Positions 33,098 through 45,078 of a stretch of DNA of 64,000 nt are shown here, piece after piece (position 1 is the stretch's first letter; each line of letters starts with the position of its first letter). The stretch spans positions 3,583,398-3,647,397 of the forward strand of contig JAHCVI010000005.1 of assembly GCA_019096155.1 (NCBI GenBank), read 5' to 3'. Source of the stretch: Staphylotrichum longicolle (lineage: Eukaryota; Ascomycota; Sordariomycetes; Sordariales; Chaetomiaceae). A program made the translations under genes and the position numbers. The notes under the pieces are model-generated. The model ran no database searches and had not been told where the DNA came from. It saw only the letters and a program-made list of their open reading frames with translations.

Positions 33098-34401
33098 CTA
33101 CAGTCGCTCGGTTCCACAACGAGCCCCTGGTGGGAGAAATGTCCAATGGGTGTACAGTGAGCCCACGTCGAGAGGACGCATCATGGCTGTTTGACGCTCA
33201 TATTCGAGTTCGTTGCCTATATGTCGCGTCCCACAGATTGTCAAGTCAGCTGAGACAGTGGCGTGGCTGTTACCGCTAGGCTTGCAGACACACCAAGGAG
33301 ACAACGACGGGCTGTGGTAGGATGATGAGGACACGGGTGGGCACGCTTCATTGAGGCTGTTACGTGAACCCGGTTCCATCTGGAGCCGCGTGTGGCTGGA
33401 GAAGGGCGATGTTTTGCCATCGCTGTTGCCATCGCAATAACTATGTTTGCTCCCACATAGATCCAGCTTGGACGTGGCTGTGCGTAATCCTTGTGTGTTG
33501 TTGCTGAATGTGAAGGGGCTCAAAGTGGGTGGCTTTGAGGGCGTCGAGTTATTTGAGGGTGTCGAGTCATCTGTGCCCATCGGGTGGCTGCGGGTGTGGC
33601 TCATGACATCTGAACCAAGAGAGCCTGCTATGGACGTAAATGCCCAATAAGTGCCCTGGCTGGCAGTGCTACTACTGCCGCCGCCGTCGTTGTTGCAGGC
33701 TTTCCCGTGTTGCTGGGAACGGCATGAAACGGAGACCGAATCGGTCGTTTCGTTCACCGTGATATTACCCCCTAAGCCCTATTCCGTCGTAGGCTGCAGC
33801 AGGGCATTCGGGGTGACACCCACGCTCGAAAGAACCGAGCCCCAAGTTTCGCCTTGGCCGTTGTGCTGAGAAAGCCGAGCAAATGAATCGTGCTTTGACC
33901 CCGGGGCCTGGGACAGCATGCCAAAGTCATCGCCCATCCATTGCGACAGTGAAATGGTAGAGGCGGCCAGATGCGCACCGTCTGGGTCGGTCTCTGTTCC
34001 CGAATATGCGAGACCCGGACGGGCGCTTCCATCAAACTTCGCGTGAGGGGTTCCGAGTGTGCTCTGCGCTTTTGTTCCCTTTAGTTGCTCCACCTGCTTT
34101 TTTAACCGCTTGATCTCTTCATTGCGCTCTCTCAAGTTGCGCCCTGAATGTGTTAGTTACCCCGGACAATGACTCAAACTGCCTGAAGCAGTTCAGTGGT
34201 CAGGGACTTGCTGTATGCTCTCTGCGCCAAGCGGTTCTGGATCTTGCGCCGATCGGCAGCATTGGGGAGGGTCCTCCAGTCCTCATCAGGCTTCATCAGA
34301 TCGACATACGAAACACTCTGTTTAGGGTTGGTCTGCAGCGCTCGCGGGTACCGCGGGGGAGGTGACACTGGATTGTCTTGAGAAGGAGAAGACGTCGTCA
34401 T
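33098..34401 (-). CDS. bZIP transcription factor; frame interrupted by an in-frame TAG
   Basis: Exon 1 is 34401-34212 and exon 2 starts at 34143. A 68-bp intron with a GC-AG boundary (GCAAGT...TTCAG, branch GTAACTAAC) splits the basic region. Splicing in phase 1 rebuilds RRKIQNRLAQRAYRRNLRER followed by NEEIKRLKKQVEQLKG, a fungal AP-1/Yap-type bZIP with the NxxAQxxxR-like DNA contact set. Exon 2 meets TAG at 33779-33781 after VTPNALLQPTTE, giving 184 residues. The same frame then stays open for 226 further codons to 33098, rich in Ser/Thr/Pro as expected for a regulatory tail. So the tail was either lost by a nonsense change, or is reached by an unseen intron (a possible GTGGGT...TTCCCAG pair of 111 bp would remove the stop in frame), or is chance. 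Nuclear; target genes unknown. Confidence 0.7.
34144..34211 (-). other. GC-AG intron inside the bZIP basic region
   Basis: Donor GCAAGT instead of GT, with an ideal branch point (CTAAC) and acceptor TTCAG. Only this splice restores the conserved QRAYRRNLRERN sequence. Confidence 0.85.
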
Positions 34402-36124
34402 CCTGGGGGCAAGGGAATGGGAGCTCTGTGGAGACGATCGGCCAGGTATATGTGATAACTGGGCTCAGATAGAGTACGCTTGGCTCTAAGAATTTGAGAA
34501 GTGCATGGGGGGAAAGCACTGTAATTGAAGGAAACAGAAAGCAGACTCATCTTACTGCTGGTCTGACGGGCGAGACTTAATGCCGTGATCCGACGAACTA
34601 GCCGCCAACTCAAAACGATGTCAGGATGGTACGTACTCTTCGATTTATGCAGAGTGCCTTCTACACGGAGATACCTTTGTCTGTTCAGCCGGAAGAAGGG
34701 TTCCTTTTCCGACTACCGACATGTTCACTTGTCAGAGTTGTCCTGAAAATGTCGAGATTGACCCGTCGGGCTGTGCTTCAGGTTGCCGATAAATTGGCGT
34801 TGCGCGTCCGTGGTCGTTGCAGTGCACTCCTGGTGACATTCCAATGCTATCTGGGCACCGAATCTGCGAGCAAATTTATAAGTATGCACCAGTTGGTATC
34901 ATTGCCAGTGGTATGCACCCGATCAAAGGGGACGACGAGAGGGGCAGCGGCATGACCTTCACACAGCCAGCCCCCAAATTGACCGCGAATCCAATACGTA
35001 CAGCAACTGACAGGTTTTCCTATATCCGTGGTTGGCAGTAGGCGAGTGAGTCTTGTTGCGCCCCAGATTGCAGGAGACGCAGGCTTGCCCCTAGCCCGCG
35101 GTTGCACTGCAGTAGCTCCTTTACTGCACCCCAACCGTCACCCAGGGGCCATCCATCAGCTTTTCACTTGCTTGGTTAACTTCCAAGGGTGCCAAAGTGT
35201 TCCGCGGGGTCTCCGCTGCGCAACTTGTGGGTTACCAGACGGGGCGGCGGAGGGGGGACTTCTCTCCCAATTTCCTTGACGGTGCGGTTCAACGACTTGC
35301 CTCTCCGAAACATTCCTCAGCCGCTTCTGGCTTCCGGTTTGCGACAGGCCGCGCTCTCGCTACCAGAGATGCCATGCATTGAGCAGCCCGTCAGACACGA
35401 CGCTGCTCTACGCCTGCTGCGGTCTTCCAATCAGCGCTGTGCTATACCGAGTTTGTCGCTTACAGCTTCCTACAGTGTGCTGAGAACGAACGTAGATTGC
35501 AGCATTGTTGCCATTGCACCGCCGAACACGCGTCCTCACCTTCTGCCATGCCACCTCGCTCTGTATTTCGGGCGGGACTGGGCGACTGTTGGGTTTCTCT
35601 GCAGCCCGGATCAAGATGTCAACATGAGGTATTTAGCTAGATTACATTTACTGAACGCCCCAATGCTACACCGAAGCACCGCTCGTGATAAAAAATTGAG
35701 AATGTCTACCCAGTCATATGATGTTATGCTGCCATGCTAACATTCTTTCACGGCATTCAGGTTGGAATTGACCAGTTTCCCCTATTTACGGCAATGACAG
35801 ATGGCAAGACCAAGTCCGGCCCCACCGATCGAAACGAATGCGTCAAGAAATCAATGAATCAGGGGCCCAGAGGCCGAAAATGAATTGCACAGAACACTGT
35901 CGATGTTCCAAATAAACCGTCCTAGACACAGGTCAATCTGAGTGAACGATCCGTGGGTCTTCCGGTATGTCTCCCATACTGAACCGAGAAGAATCCATGA
36001 GGATTTCCAACCTTACCCTCCGCGAGAAAGCAGATGGGGGAAAGATTCGCCCGACACCCTGGTGTTGCTATGATCAAGTGCATCTAAGCTGTCCCATCTG
36101 TTGTTCAGTCATAATTCCTTCCCC
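34402..36124. other. Gene-poor region
   Basis: About 1.7 kb between the bZIP promoter and the P450 3' end. It is relatively AT-rich in places, with short random frames only. No repeat family was recognised. Confidence 0.5.
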
Positions 36125-37892
36125 CTACACAACCCGTGGCCGAACCCGCATCTTGAAATTCTCCGGCTTGACAAACCAGTGATCTTTTGTTTGCCATTTA
36201 TCCTTGTTGCACAATTCTAGGTCAAAATCCCGAATCAGCCTCGGCACAAGCTTGCACATCTCGAGCATTGAGATGTGGCGCCCGATGCAGGTGCGGGAGC
36301 CGAGGCCAAACTGGAGTCGTTAAAGTTAGCCACTCAGCCTCAAGTGTCTCAAGGCCAAAAACCGATGAAGGTTTCGCAGACACTTACCGGCATCCAATGC
36401 CGATTCATGGCACTGATCTTTTCCTTGTCCTCCTGAAGCCATCTGTCGGGGTTGAACACGTCCGCATCGTCACCGAATATCGCCTTGTTGCCATGTTCCA
36501 CCCAGCTGTTGATCCCAACAATGACCTAAACAGTCTCATTAGTCGACTCTGCTCGGAGATGACAAGATGCACGAGACCTACCCCTTCCGGAAAGAAGACT
36601 CCATTGATGGTGATACCTCCCTCCGGAACCACTCTTTCGAGCGGCAAACCAGTGGCCGGGTGCATCCGCAACGCCTCCTTGATGACGGCTTGGAGGTACG
36701 GCATCTCCTGACTCTGAGCAAATGTGATGTCGGGAGACGCCTTGTTCTGGGGACAGTGCTGGTCCACCTCCTCGCGCAGCCTCTTGAGAACGTTTGCATC
36801 GTGCAGAACATAGTACAGAATTGCGCTGAGACTGATGGACGTTGTATCAGAACCGGCGACCATGTTGGACACGCAACCCGAGAGAACATGGTACGAGGTG
36901 AAGACGGAAGGGTTTTCCCAGTGCTTCTTCACAAACTTGGTGAGAAAGTCGACCGTCTCCCGCTGCTCTTCGCCCTTCGTGTCGTCTTCGGGCACCGGCA
37001 TCTTCGCCTTGGCTTTGGCTTGATGTGCCGCCATGTAATCCTGGGTATAGTTGACAATGAACTGCCTCCCCTTTCCGCGCGAGCCTGCGAGCCAGTTCCG
37101 GACCTTGAAGAGAATCGGATGCAACCACGGGTACACCCCAACGACGCTGGCGTAGGTCAGATGGTCACCCAAGTTCTGCATGACATTGGCAACATCCTCG
37201 CCAAAGTCGAGGAAGCCGATTCGCTTCGAGTACGTGATCATGCCTATCACGTCAAAGGCGTAGCACTGCAGCCAGTGGCCCATGTCCATAGGCCGGCTCC
37301 AACCGTCCGTGGCGCTCATTTCGGACAGCCTCTGGCAGAAAAGATCGGCACACTCGTCGACATACGACTCGTAGTGCACGAGGCTAGACATGCTGTATGT
37401 GTTCTGATACTGGCGGCGGTTGAACGCGTGGCGCTTGGCGTCCCGGTCGCCAAAGATGTTCCACGTCCCGGGGCTTGTCCAGGTCTCGTACCAGGAAGAC
37501 TTTGTGAATTTGCTCCCTGGACCGTAGATGACGCTGGCTGCCAAGGGGTCATCGATACTGAACCGGTTGACGCCATACCGAACTATCGGGCCTGTCATTG
37601 GGGCTCATGTTAGTAGTGAACCATGAGAGGAGAGAAGGAGAGAAAGGGTGGTTGGATGGTAACGTTGAAAGCAAATCAAGATGAGCATACCGTATTTCTT
37701 GTGGAGCTGGAGATTGTCCTTCTCGAAGCCGCCGCGGTAGATGCGGTAGGCATACCACAAATCGGTGAATCGGGCAGCAACGGGCCCCGGGACAGACGCA
37801 AGGCGAGTGAAGAAGGCTCTCCAAATGGCAGCCGCCAGGGCCACGGCTGCCAGGACCCCGAGGGCCGTAAGGGAGAAGATTGAGTGCAACAT
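36125..37892 (-). CDS. Cytochrome P450 monooxygenase (pisatin-demethylase-like CYP)
   Basis: Four exons (37892-37691, 37591-36582, 36525-36388, 36310-36125) with 99-, 56- and 77-bp introns give 511 residues. An N-terminal anchor helix (SIFSLTALGVLAAVALAAAIW) is followed by a proline-rich hinge (VPGPVAARF). The I-helix oxygen-binding motif is AGSDTT (about 312), the ExxR is EALR (about 372), the PERF-like motif is FNPDRWL, and the heme loop is FGLGSRTCIGR with the Cys ligand near residue 458. The YRGGFEKDNLQLHKKYGPIVRYG start region and SMLEMCKLVPRLIRDFD end match the class-E fungal P450s around pisatin demethylase and related detoxification enzymes. It resides in the ER membrane and needs P450 reductase. 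It has no obvious biosynthetic cluster partners. The frame is intact and substrate is unknown. Confidence 0.92.
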
Positions 37893-39199
37893 GCTGGGTG
37901 CCTGTCTCTCTCTGCCTTTGTTTCAGTGAATAGGCGCGGCGAGGCTTCGTTCTTAACACAACAATCGATAGTTACCCGAGGCAGATCAAGAAATCAGAGA
38001 CCGCCGTGTGTTCTAGCGCGAGGCAACCGAGCGCCGGGTGCCGAGTCCACATGCCGCTCCGTCCTTGACCAAGCCAAGAGCGTTGACATGGAGAAAATGC
38101 GGGGGACTTGTCTCCCCGCAAACTCAAAAGCTACGACTAACCAAATACGAGTGACCGACCCGCCCCAAGTGGGCCAGGCCGGGAGACCAGGACCAAGGAG
38201 AGTCGGTGCTGCTTCGGGAATTCGCGAAGGAGTCGGGATGTGGAGGCAGCCGGCTGGAGACTGCTCCCATCCCAGCCTCGAGTCCTCGCGGAGAAAATCA
38301 GTGACACAGGTTTGATTGGATTCGGTGTGCCGGCCGGGCATGGCCTGATGAAGCCTAACAAGCTGGGATTGGTAATGGTGGTACAGAATGCTTCATCTCT
38401 CATGCTGCTGGGAGCAAGCGGGGAAGTGCCCGGGGCAGATAAGAAGGGGTCCCAAGGATTATAGGAAGACATCAAGGCGAACAACACAGCTAGCTTAGTC
38501 ACACAGAAACCTTGCTGTCTTTGGCTCTTTTCTTTCGTCCTTTGGTACACCGTTCTGAGGTTCTTCTTCTCGCGAGTAACTATCATATGATGAGTGGTAT
38601 AGAAACTTAATATTGACCCGAGCAGGACTGCAAGGTACCTTAGATCGCGGCCGAAACTCGGGTTTAGAGTCCAGGACTAGAGTACGCCAAAGAACATTCT
38701 CGGGTCTGGAGTGAGAATTACCGAGGTGCCAGAACAAACATAGGTACTTCTCGTGCACTAAGTGGACTCTCCAAGAATCCAACTGGTTCCCCGAGACATC
38801 CGGCCAATGCCATCGACGAGCCCGGCCAAGAAAGAGCCATGTCTTGAGGGATTTCAAAAGCTAATGAGCTGAACACAACTGCATGTACACTCACTCGGCC
38901 CTAAGTTGCAGCAGCAAGGGAAACTCAGACCGTTATTCCATTTTTTCAACGTCGGTCCTCGAACTCGCCCCTCTCATACCCCGAAACCCAATCGCATCGC
39001 TCCCCTGCCCGCATGGGCTCCTGTGTCGACGTCACTTAATCAAACTGCGTGGGATTGAGCAAGCGTTGCTGGTACCAGTGGCCCCTCGGCCTGTGAACAT
39101 TGTTCCTTGGAGGCGCAGTGCAACGAGGTTCAGGACCCTGTCGTGGTGCAAAACCTAACTCAGAAAACCCATCAAAGAGGACCGACCGTGAACAACCTC

Positions 39200-39620
39200 A
39201 GCAACCACCACAAGGGCGATTGTCTGGTCATGCTGCAGATCCGCTTCACGACTCTGCTACCGACTTGCCCCCGTTCATCACCGAGTCCACCAGAACCACT
39301 GTTCACCGCCCGTGGACGTGATTGGATGCGCCGTCCGGCTGCTTGGCGTTAAGTACCAGGGCACTTGGGAGAGCATTATTGAACACAAGGGCCATGGGTT
39401 CAACACCGCGCAACAGTGCCACGATCCCGGTCTTACGCAGAGGAGTGTTGTCTGGCGGTAGCACCTGGTGGGCCCGAAGGCCACCTATTACGATGGCATC
39501 CAGCAGCTTTCACCCATGCTGACATGTTTCTGCTGCGAGAACGCTCTTCCCGCACAACGAGAATGGTCTGGTGTCCGTCGTGCATCACTGGCAGATCCAA
39601 AGGGCTGTAGCCTGTCTCCA
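39200..39620 (+). pseudogene. Weak coding relic, unrecognised
   Basis: Protein-like text runs across three frames on the + strand: SATDLPPFITESTRTTVHRP (about 39250-39312), then after a one-base shift VDVIGCAVRLLGVKYQGTWE and HKGHGFNTAQQCHDPGLTQR up to a TAG at 39462, then VGPKATYYDGIQQLSP. A continuous product would need at least two single-base changes. I cannot assign a family. Chance is possible. Confidence 0.25.
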
Positions 39621-40230
39621 AATGAATGCCCAGATATACATGATGTGTTGGTGTGTACAAAAGTGAAGGGTGTTGAAGGTACCGTATTGAAGATGGCCGA
39701 GTTGGACGCACTGCACAGGACGGAGACCTCCCCTCTGACCCACACGCTTGTTTTAGCTTTCTCATTGTCGGCTCTGTCTGCCATCGAGCCTACATATTGA
39801 ACCTGACCGCCCTGGGAGCAAACAGAAGGGCGCTGTTGGTCTCGGTGCTCCCGGACATGGCAGAAACAAACAAACATCGCGACTTCCACATCTAGGTCAC
39901 ACACAGGGCCCTACAAGTAAGGCTTGCTGCTGTCCTGTCGACGTCTGTCTGGCGGTGAGTCAGCCACGTGACCTGTCGGCACATAATACGGGGTGCTTGG
40001 CGTGTTAAGGAGCGGTTATGGCAAACTCCAGCAACGTTGTCTCACGCCTCCGGGGTCTGACAACGACAACCTGGAGTTGCTCACCGAGTGCGCATGTGGC
40101 CAGTGCACAAGCTGCTGGTGTGTGCGACGGTGCGACCTGTGTCAGGTGTGGCTGTTTGTCGTTCTTATTAGTTTGCCCCCACTTCTCTCCAGTTGGGGAG
40201 CCAGGGGCCTTGAAGGGAGGCAACCTTGCC

Positions 40231-40252
40231 TTGCCTGCCTGCCTGCCTGCAA
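40231..40252 (+). repeat. TGCC tetranucleotide repeat
   Basis: About five consecutive TGCC units (TTGCCTGCCTGCCTGC...). Confidence 0.8.
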
Positions 40253-40314
40253 GTTTGGGGCCAGGCAAAGCTTGGGTGAACGCTGTCACGACGCAGACAT
40301 TTGCCCACTTCATC

Positions 40315-40347
40315 CCTCCGCGCTCCGCACTCCGCACTCCGCACTCC
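40315..40347 (+). repeat. Octanucleotide tandem repeat CTCCGCAC
   Basis: Three to four near-identical 8-base units (CTCCGCRC). Confidence 0.8.
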
Positions 40348-41241
40348 CATGATACCCCTTTTCTTTATCGGCTTCTCCGCGACTGTGGTGAGTTTGTTTC
40401 CCCCCAAACGCCGTTCTGGACCAGAGACCCTTCCATGGATGTGTTCTCGGCAGAGATTTCATGGCGCCCCCACATTTTTCATGGTTTCCAGCAAGTCAGC
40501 AGCTCTAGGTCAGCGCATGGCGCTCTTGGCAGACGCATCCTCCGGCCCTTCGCCCAGATTTGGTGTGCGCCGATGACGCACGGGCGCACGGGCGCGCGGG
40601 ATGAGATCTGTTGCCCATTTGCACATGCTTCGAGTTTCCTCCTGGGCATCCGATGAACATTGATCGAGGCCGATGATGCGGGTGGTTCGTCAGGCCGGAG
40701 CCTGTCTCCTGGGATCTCTCTTGTTTCCGCCAGGGCAAATTCTCAGGCAAGCCGCTGTAAAATGTCTAGGTGTCTCCTATACTCTGTCCACCTACGGTAA
40801 ACTGACTCTTGGAGGAACCGCACCCGGGGAGCTCGCCTGCTCGTGTGTCTGTGCCGCCCATCGACGATCGCAGCCGCCATGCTTGGACCCCACAAAGTGG
40901 CCCGGGCAGGTGGGGAGGGGCGCAAGTTCTTCAGCAGTCATCCCAGACCACTGGGTCCATGATGACCCCACACTCGCATGAGATAAGGAGGGCTTGCTGG
41001 ACCCCGGGGCAGCGATTTCTGTTCCCCCTGCTTGGCAGGAACCTGGTCGGGACGTAACTCCTCAAGAAAGTGGAGGATCTTGCTTTACCTCGGGGCTTTT
41101 TTTTGCACCCAAAGAAACTTCACACTTGTTTCAACATCCAACCCTTGCCCTCAACATCAACAGGAGACATTGTCCCCCACCGGCGACCGACAGCGATTTC
41201 CCTGTGTTGTTGTATGCAGCAACGGACGGCATCATCCAAAC

Positions 41242-43013
41242 ATGAGCGCCTACCCTGAAACCGCGGCCCCCGGCGCTGTCGACGCCCGCGGGCCCGGAGC
41301 CGGGCACGAGTCGTCGGACGACGGTGATGGTCTGCTCGCGGCCATGGGCTACAAGGCCGAGCTTGTGCGCACGCGGTCTACCTGGCACGTCGCCTTCATG
41401 TCGTTTGTGCTCGCGTCTATCCCCTACGGCCTGGCCACCACCCTCTATTACCCGCTGCAGGGCGGCGGGCCCGTTGTCGTCGTCTGGGGCTGGCTGCTCG
41501 TCAGTCTCATCATCCTCTGCGTGGCCGCGTCTCTGGGCGAGATCACGTCCGTCTACCCGACCGCCGGCGGTGTCTACTACCAGACCTTCATGCTCGCCCC
41601 GACAAGCTTCCGCAGGGTTGCCGCGTACATCTGCGGCTGGGCCTACGTCGTCGGCAACATCACCATCACCCTGGCCGTCCAGTTCGGCACCACCCTCTTC
41701 TTTGTCGCCTGCGTCAATGTCTTCGAGACGGAACCCGGCGTCGGCGTCTGGGCTGCCGAGCCTTATCAGGTGTTCCTCACCTTCCTGGCCATCACCCTGC
41801 TGTGCAATGCCATCTCGGCCTTCGGCAACCGCTGGCTGCCGATTCTGGATGTAAGTCGCCGGACGCCAGCCCCCGTTCGCGTGCACCTCGGCGTATGCGT
41901 CCACTCGAGCAGCTTGCTGACATGAAACAAACGATACAGACTTTTGCCATTTTTTGGACATTTGTCGGACTCCTCGCCATCCTGATCACGATCCTGGCCG
42001 TTGCCAGGGAGGGCAGACGCAGCGCCGATTTTGCCCTCGGAGGTTTTGAGGTGACGTCGGGGTGGCCTGCCGGATGGTCATTCTGCGTCGGCCTGCTGCA
42101 CGCCGCCTACGCCACGTCTTCGACCGGCATGGTTATCTCCATGTGTGAAGAGGTTGAACACCCGGCCACGCAGGTGCCCAAGGCCATGGTCATCACCATT
42201 CTCATCAACACCGTCGGCGGCCTGCTGTTTCTGGTGCCCCTCATGTTCGTCCTGCCCGACCTCGCCATGCTGGTGGCCCTCCCCTCGGGACAACCCGTGC
42301 CCACCATCATCAAGTCAGCTGTGGGCTCCTCCGGCGCCGCCATTGCCTTGCTCATCCCCCTCATGGTGCTGGCCATCCTCTGCGGTGTAGCGTGCACGAC
42401 GGCCGCCTCGCGCTGCACTTGGGCCTTTGCCCGTGACGGTGCGATCCCGGGCTCCAAGTGGTGGAAGCAGGTGCACCCAACACTCGATCTGCCTCTTAAC
42501 GCCATGATGCTCTCGATGGCTATCCAGATCGTACTGGGCGTCATCTACTTTGGCTCCTACACCGCCTTCATGGCGTTCTCAGGTGTTGGTGTCATCTCTC
42601 TGACTGTGTCTTATGCCGCTCCAATTGCCGTGTCCATGCTGGAAGGCCGCGCCCACGTCAAGGGAGCCAAATTCTCGCTGGGTAAGATGGGCTGGCTCTG
42701 CAACGGTATTGCCATCGGTACGTATCCCTCGGACGTTTAGAGACGGGAATCAAGGAGTGCGAGACCCTGCTAACTCTTATCGCCAGCCTGGTCAATCCTC
42801 GCCGTCCCGCTGTTCTGCATGCCTGCTTACCTCCCCGTCACTGCTGCTAGCGTCAACTACGCACCCGTTGTCTTTGTTGGCTTCATCGTCATTGCCTTTG
42901 CGTGGTACGCTGTCTGGGGCCGGAAGAACTACCGTGGCCCGCCGACAGAGAGCCTCGCTGCCGTCCCGCTGCCGGCAGAGGACTATGGTGCTGGCGCTTC
43001 CAAGAAGGACTAG
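41242..43013 (+). CDS. APC-superfamily amino acid/GABA/choline permease
   Basis: Exons 41242-41850, 41940-42717 and 42787-43013 (introns of 89 and 69 bp, phases 0 and 1) give 537 residues with about twelve transmembrane helices. The N-terminal cytosolic tail is followed by AAMGYKAELVRTRSTWHVAFMSFVLASIPYG, seen here in part as AELVRTRSTWHVAFMS. The family motifs are LGEITSVYPTAGGVYYQ in helix 3, SSTGMVISMCEEVEHPATQVPKAM before helix 7, and a CTTAASRCTWAFARDGAIPGS segment (in part, SRCTWAFARDG). These are typical of the Uga4/Hnm1/Bio5 branch of plasma-membrane and vacuolar permeases. Substrate cannot be fixed from sequence. The start ATG follows a CA-rich leader (ATCCAAACATGAGC). The frame is undamaged. 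Confidence 0.92.
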
Positions 43014-43529
43014 CAAAACCGCTGCTCCCTCGTTTAATGTCTAATTTTTTCGCGTAACATGGTTCAACGTATGATAGTCGCGAGGCGTTTGGGCGTCACA
43101 TGCCGGAGGGTCATTTCAACAGCCCCGTTTCCCAGCAGATACCCCTTTTCGGAATCATTCAGGTCAATAAAGATACGGTCACTCATTCTGTCCAAATAGA
43201 TCGGGTGTTGGTGCATCAGATGAGCTAGTAGGGGCCAGCAGTGAGAAACAGCAACAGCCGGTGACGGATAGGATGTCGCGGATGGATGTAGTCTTTGTGT
43301 GTCATTGCATGAGACCCCCAGTCGAAGCAATCCGCAGACACACCAGGTTAAAAACGACCAAGGTTGGGGTTTGGCGTTACGAGAGTACCATACCAATAGC
43401 GCTCTTGCACATACATACCCGTTCTATTGCCGCCAACGTTGTCTAGCCTACCAAGCCTCCTAAGGTGTTGAAAGAAAGCCCTACACCAAATTGCGTGTTG
43501 TTCACCTTCTACTCTTCTCCTCCCTGCAC
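43014..43529. other. Convergent spacer
   Basis: About 515 bp between the permease and flavoprotein stop codons; 3' UTRs presumed, nothing else seen. Confidence 0.6.
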
Positions 43530-45078
43530 TCAGCTGTCCCCTGTGGCTCCACGATACCTTACTGTCTCTAGGATACTTGTCGACGGTCCTGCTAACGGCT
43601 TGCCTGCTGGGTGAGCTGCTCCTTTCGGTACCGTATCTTGTCGTTCAGAGAACTCGCCCGTGTCCTCAAACGGTTTTGCTGCCAGAGAGGCCCAAGCCCT
43701 GCTACACATCAACGCGACATCGCTTTCTTGGCTGGAAAACAGCATTTCCGACTCGCCATCCCAGAAGTAAGTGATAGAACGGCTCTGCCCATTCAACTTG
43801 TCAGCACCAGTCCCAGCTGGAGGACCAGTAGGGGTCGCAGACTCACCAGGCCGAGGCTTAGCTTAATAACCCCGTCACCCCAGGCCGGCTTGTACGTGTA
43901 GCTCGGTTTCTTGCCCTGTACCGCCAAAACCACATTATCTGCGGCAACCTCGGCTTGCCGAGATGCAGTTCTCGAGTTGGGATTTGCGTCCTTGGTGTCA
44001 GCAACTTCGCCGCATACGAAGACGTTTGGGAGCGCAGCATCATCGACTTCGAGGGTCGGCTTGACGCGAATGTGGCCCGAGGATGTGATGGCGTTTGGCG
44101 CAACATTGGCAACCAGTCCAGATGCCGGTTTCTGTCCTGTGCAATTGATCTACCGCCATTCTCGCGTCAGTGTGTGTGATTCAGGCCTAAAAGATGCACG
44201 GGACTCGGGTGACATACAAAGCAGTCACATTCGATCTTCCGTCCAGACTCGAGCATGATAAACCCGCCTGTTTCGCTCCTGTCCACCACCCTCTCGCCGA
44301 GGACGACATCGACGCCCAGTGCTTGCAGCGCGTCCATCGTGGCTTTCTGAAGCCCCGGTCCGAAACGATGCATCACAGCCGGCCGAGAGTGCACCAAGGT
44401 GATTGACTTCTCCGGGTACTGATTTTTGGCATCAGAGACCAGCTCCACGCCGACGGCACCCGCGCCTGCGACAACGATTTGGGTGGCGGCCTTGATGCGA
44501 GCCTGCATCGCCTTGAGCAGCTCCATGCCCTCTTCCTTGCTCTCGACACCAGGTCGGGACGGCAGCCCATTGGCCGATGTTGACCCCGTGGCGATGATAA
44601 GATACTCATAAGCAAGCACAGCGCCACTACCCAGAACGACGTTCCCTCTCTCTACAGAGGTGACCCGGTCCCTAACCCAATGGACCATGTCCTTGGGGCC
44701 CTGGGAAAAGAAAGCCGGCGTGTAGGGAATGAAGGCCTTATGTTCGTGACCCTCGACGACACAGAAACGTGGCATTACCCAGGTGAAGTTGAAGTGACTG
44801 TTGGGTTCTATGACCACAACACGGTACCGGCCATCTCTGGGGATGGAGGCGGCGAGGATGCGGGCCGCAGGGTAGCCGGCGAAAGCCGCGCCGACAACGA
44901 CAATATTCTTTACTTTTGAGGGGTCGGGAGGCGTGTTTGGCGTGCTTGCGGTCAGAGCCGTCAGGGCGGCAAACCTTGTCGAGATTGCGCGGCGCAGAGC
45001 AGCTGAGAAGACCTGGACACCGTGTGCTAGGAGCCGGGCGACAAGGAACGTCTTTCGAATGCGCTCGAGTGCAGACAT
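43530..45078 (-). CDS. AIF/AMID-like FAD-dependent pyridine nucleotide oxidoreductase
   Basis: Exons 45078-44218, 44149-43847 and 43796-43530 (introns of 68 and 50 bp, both phase 0) encode 476 residues. The dinucleotide folds are NIVVVGAAFAGYPAA (about 58, FAD) and QIVVAGAGAVGVEL (about 200, NAD(P)H). The second FAD contact is LPNVFVCGEVAD. YLIIATGST and TGQKPASGLVA are the linking motifs of the AMID/FSP1 (AIFM2) branch, and YFWDGESEMLF matches the C-terminal KSVTHFWDG-type signature of its fungal members. Such enzymes reduce quinones using NAD(P)H and some promote cell death. The N-terminal 50 residues contain a hydrophobic stretch and basic residues that may target mitochondria or membranes. 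The last 30 residues, after FEDTGEFSE, are poorly family-like. Confidence 0.88.

Larger units (their letters stand above)
37893..41241. other. 3.3-kb gene-poor region with short tandem repeats
   Basis: No intact gene. It holds a weak coding relic (39200-39620) and two small tandem repeats (40231-40252, 40315-40347). The last 300 bases are the promoter and leader of the permease. Confidence 0.5.

Noticed and set aside
36567..37613. 348-codon + strand frame
   Set aside because: Antisense to the P450, whose own strand has all diagnostic motifs.
41131..41961. 276-codon - strand frame
   Set aside because: Antisense to the permease first exon.
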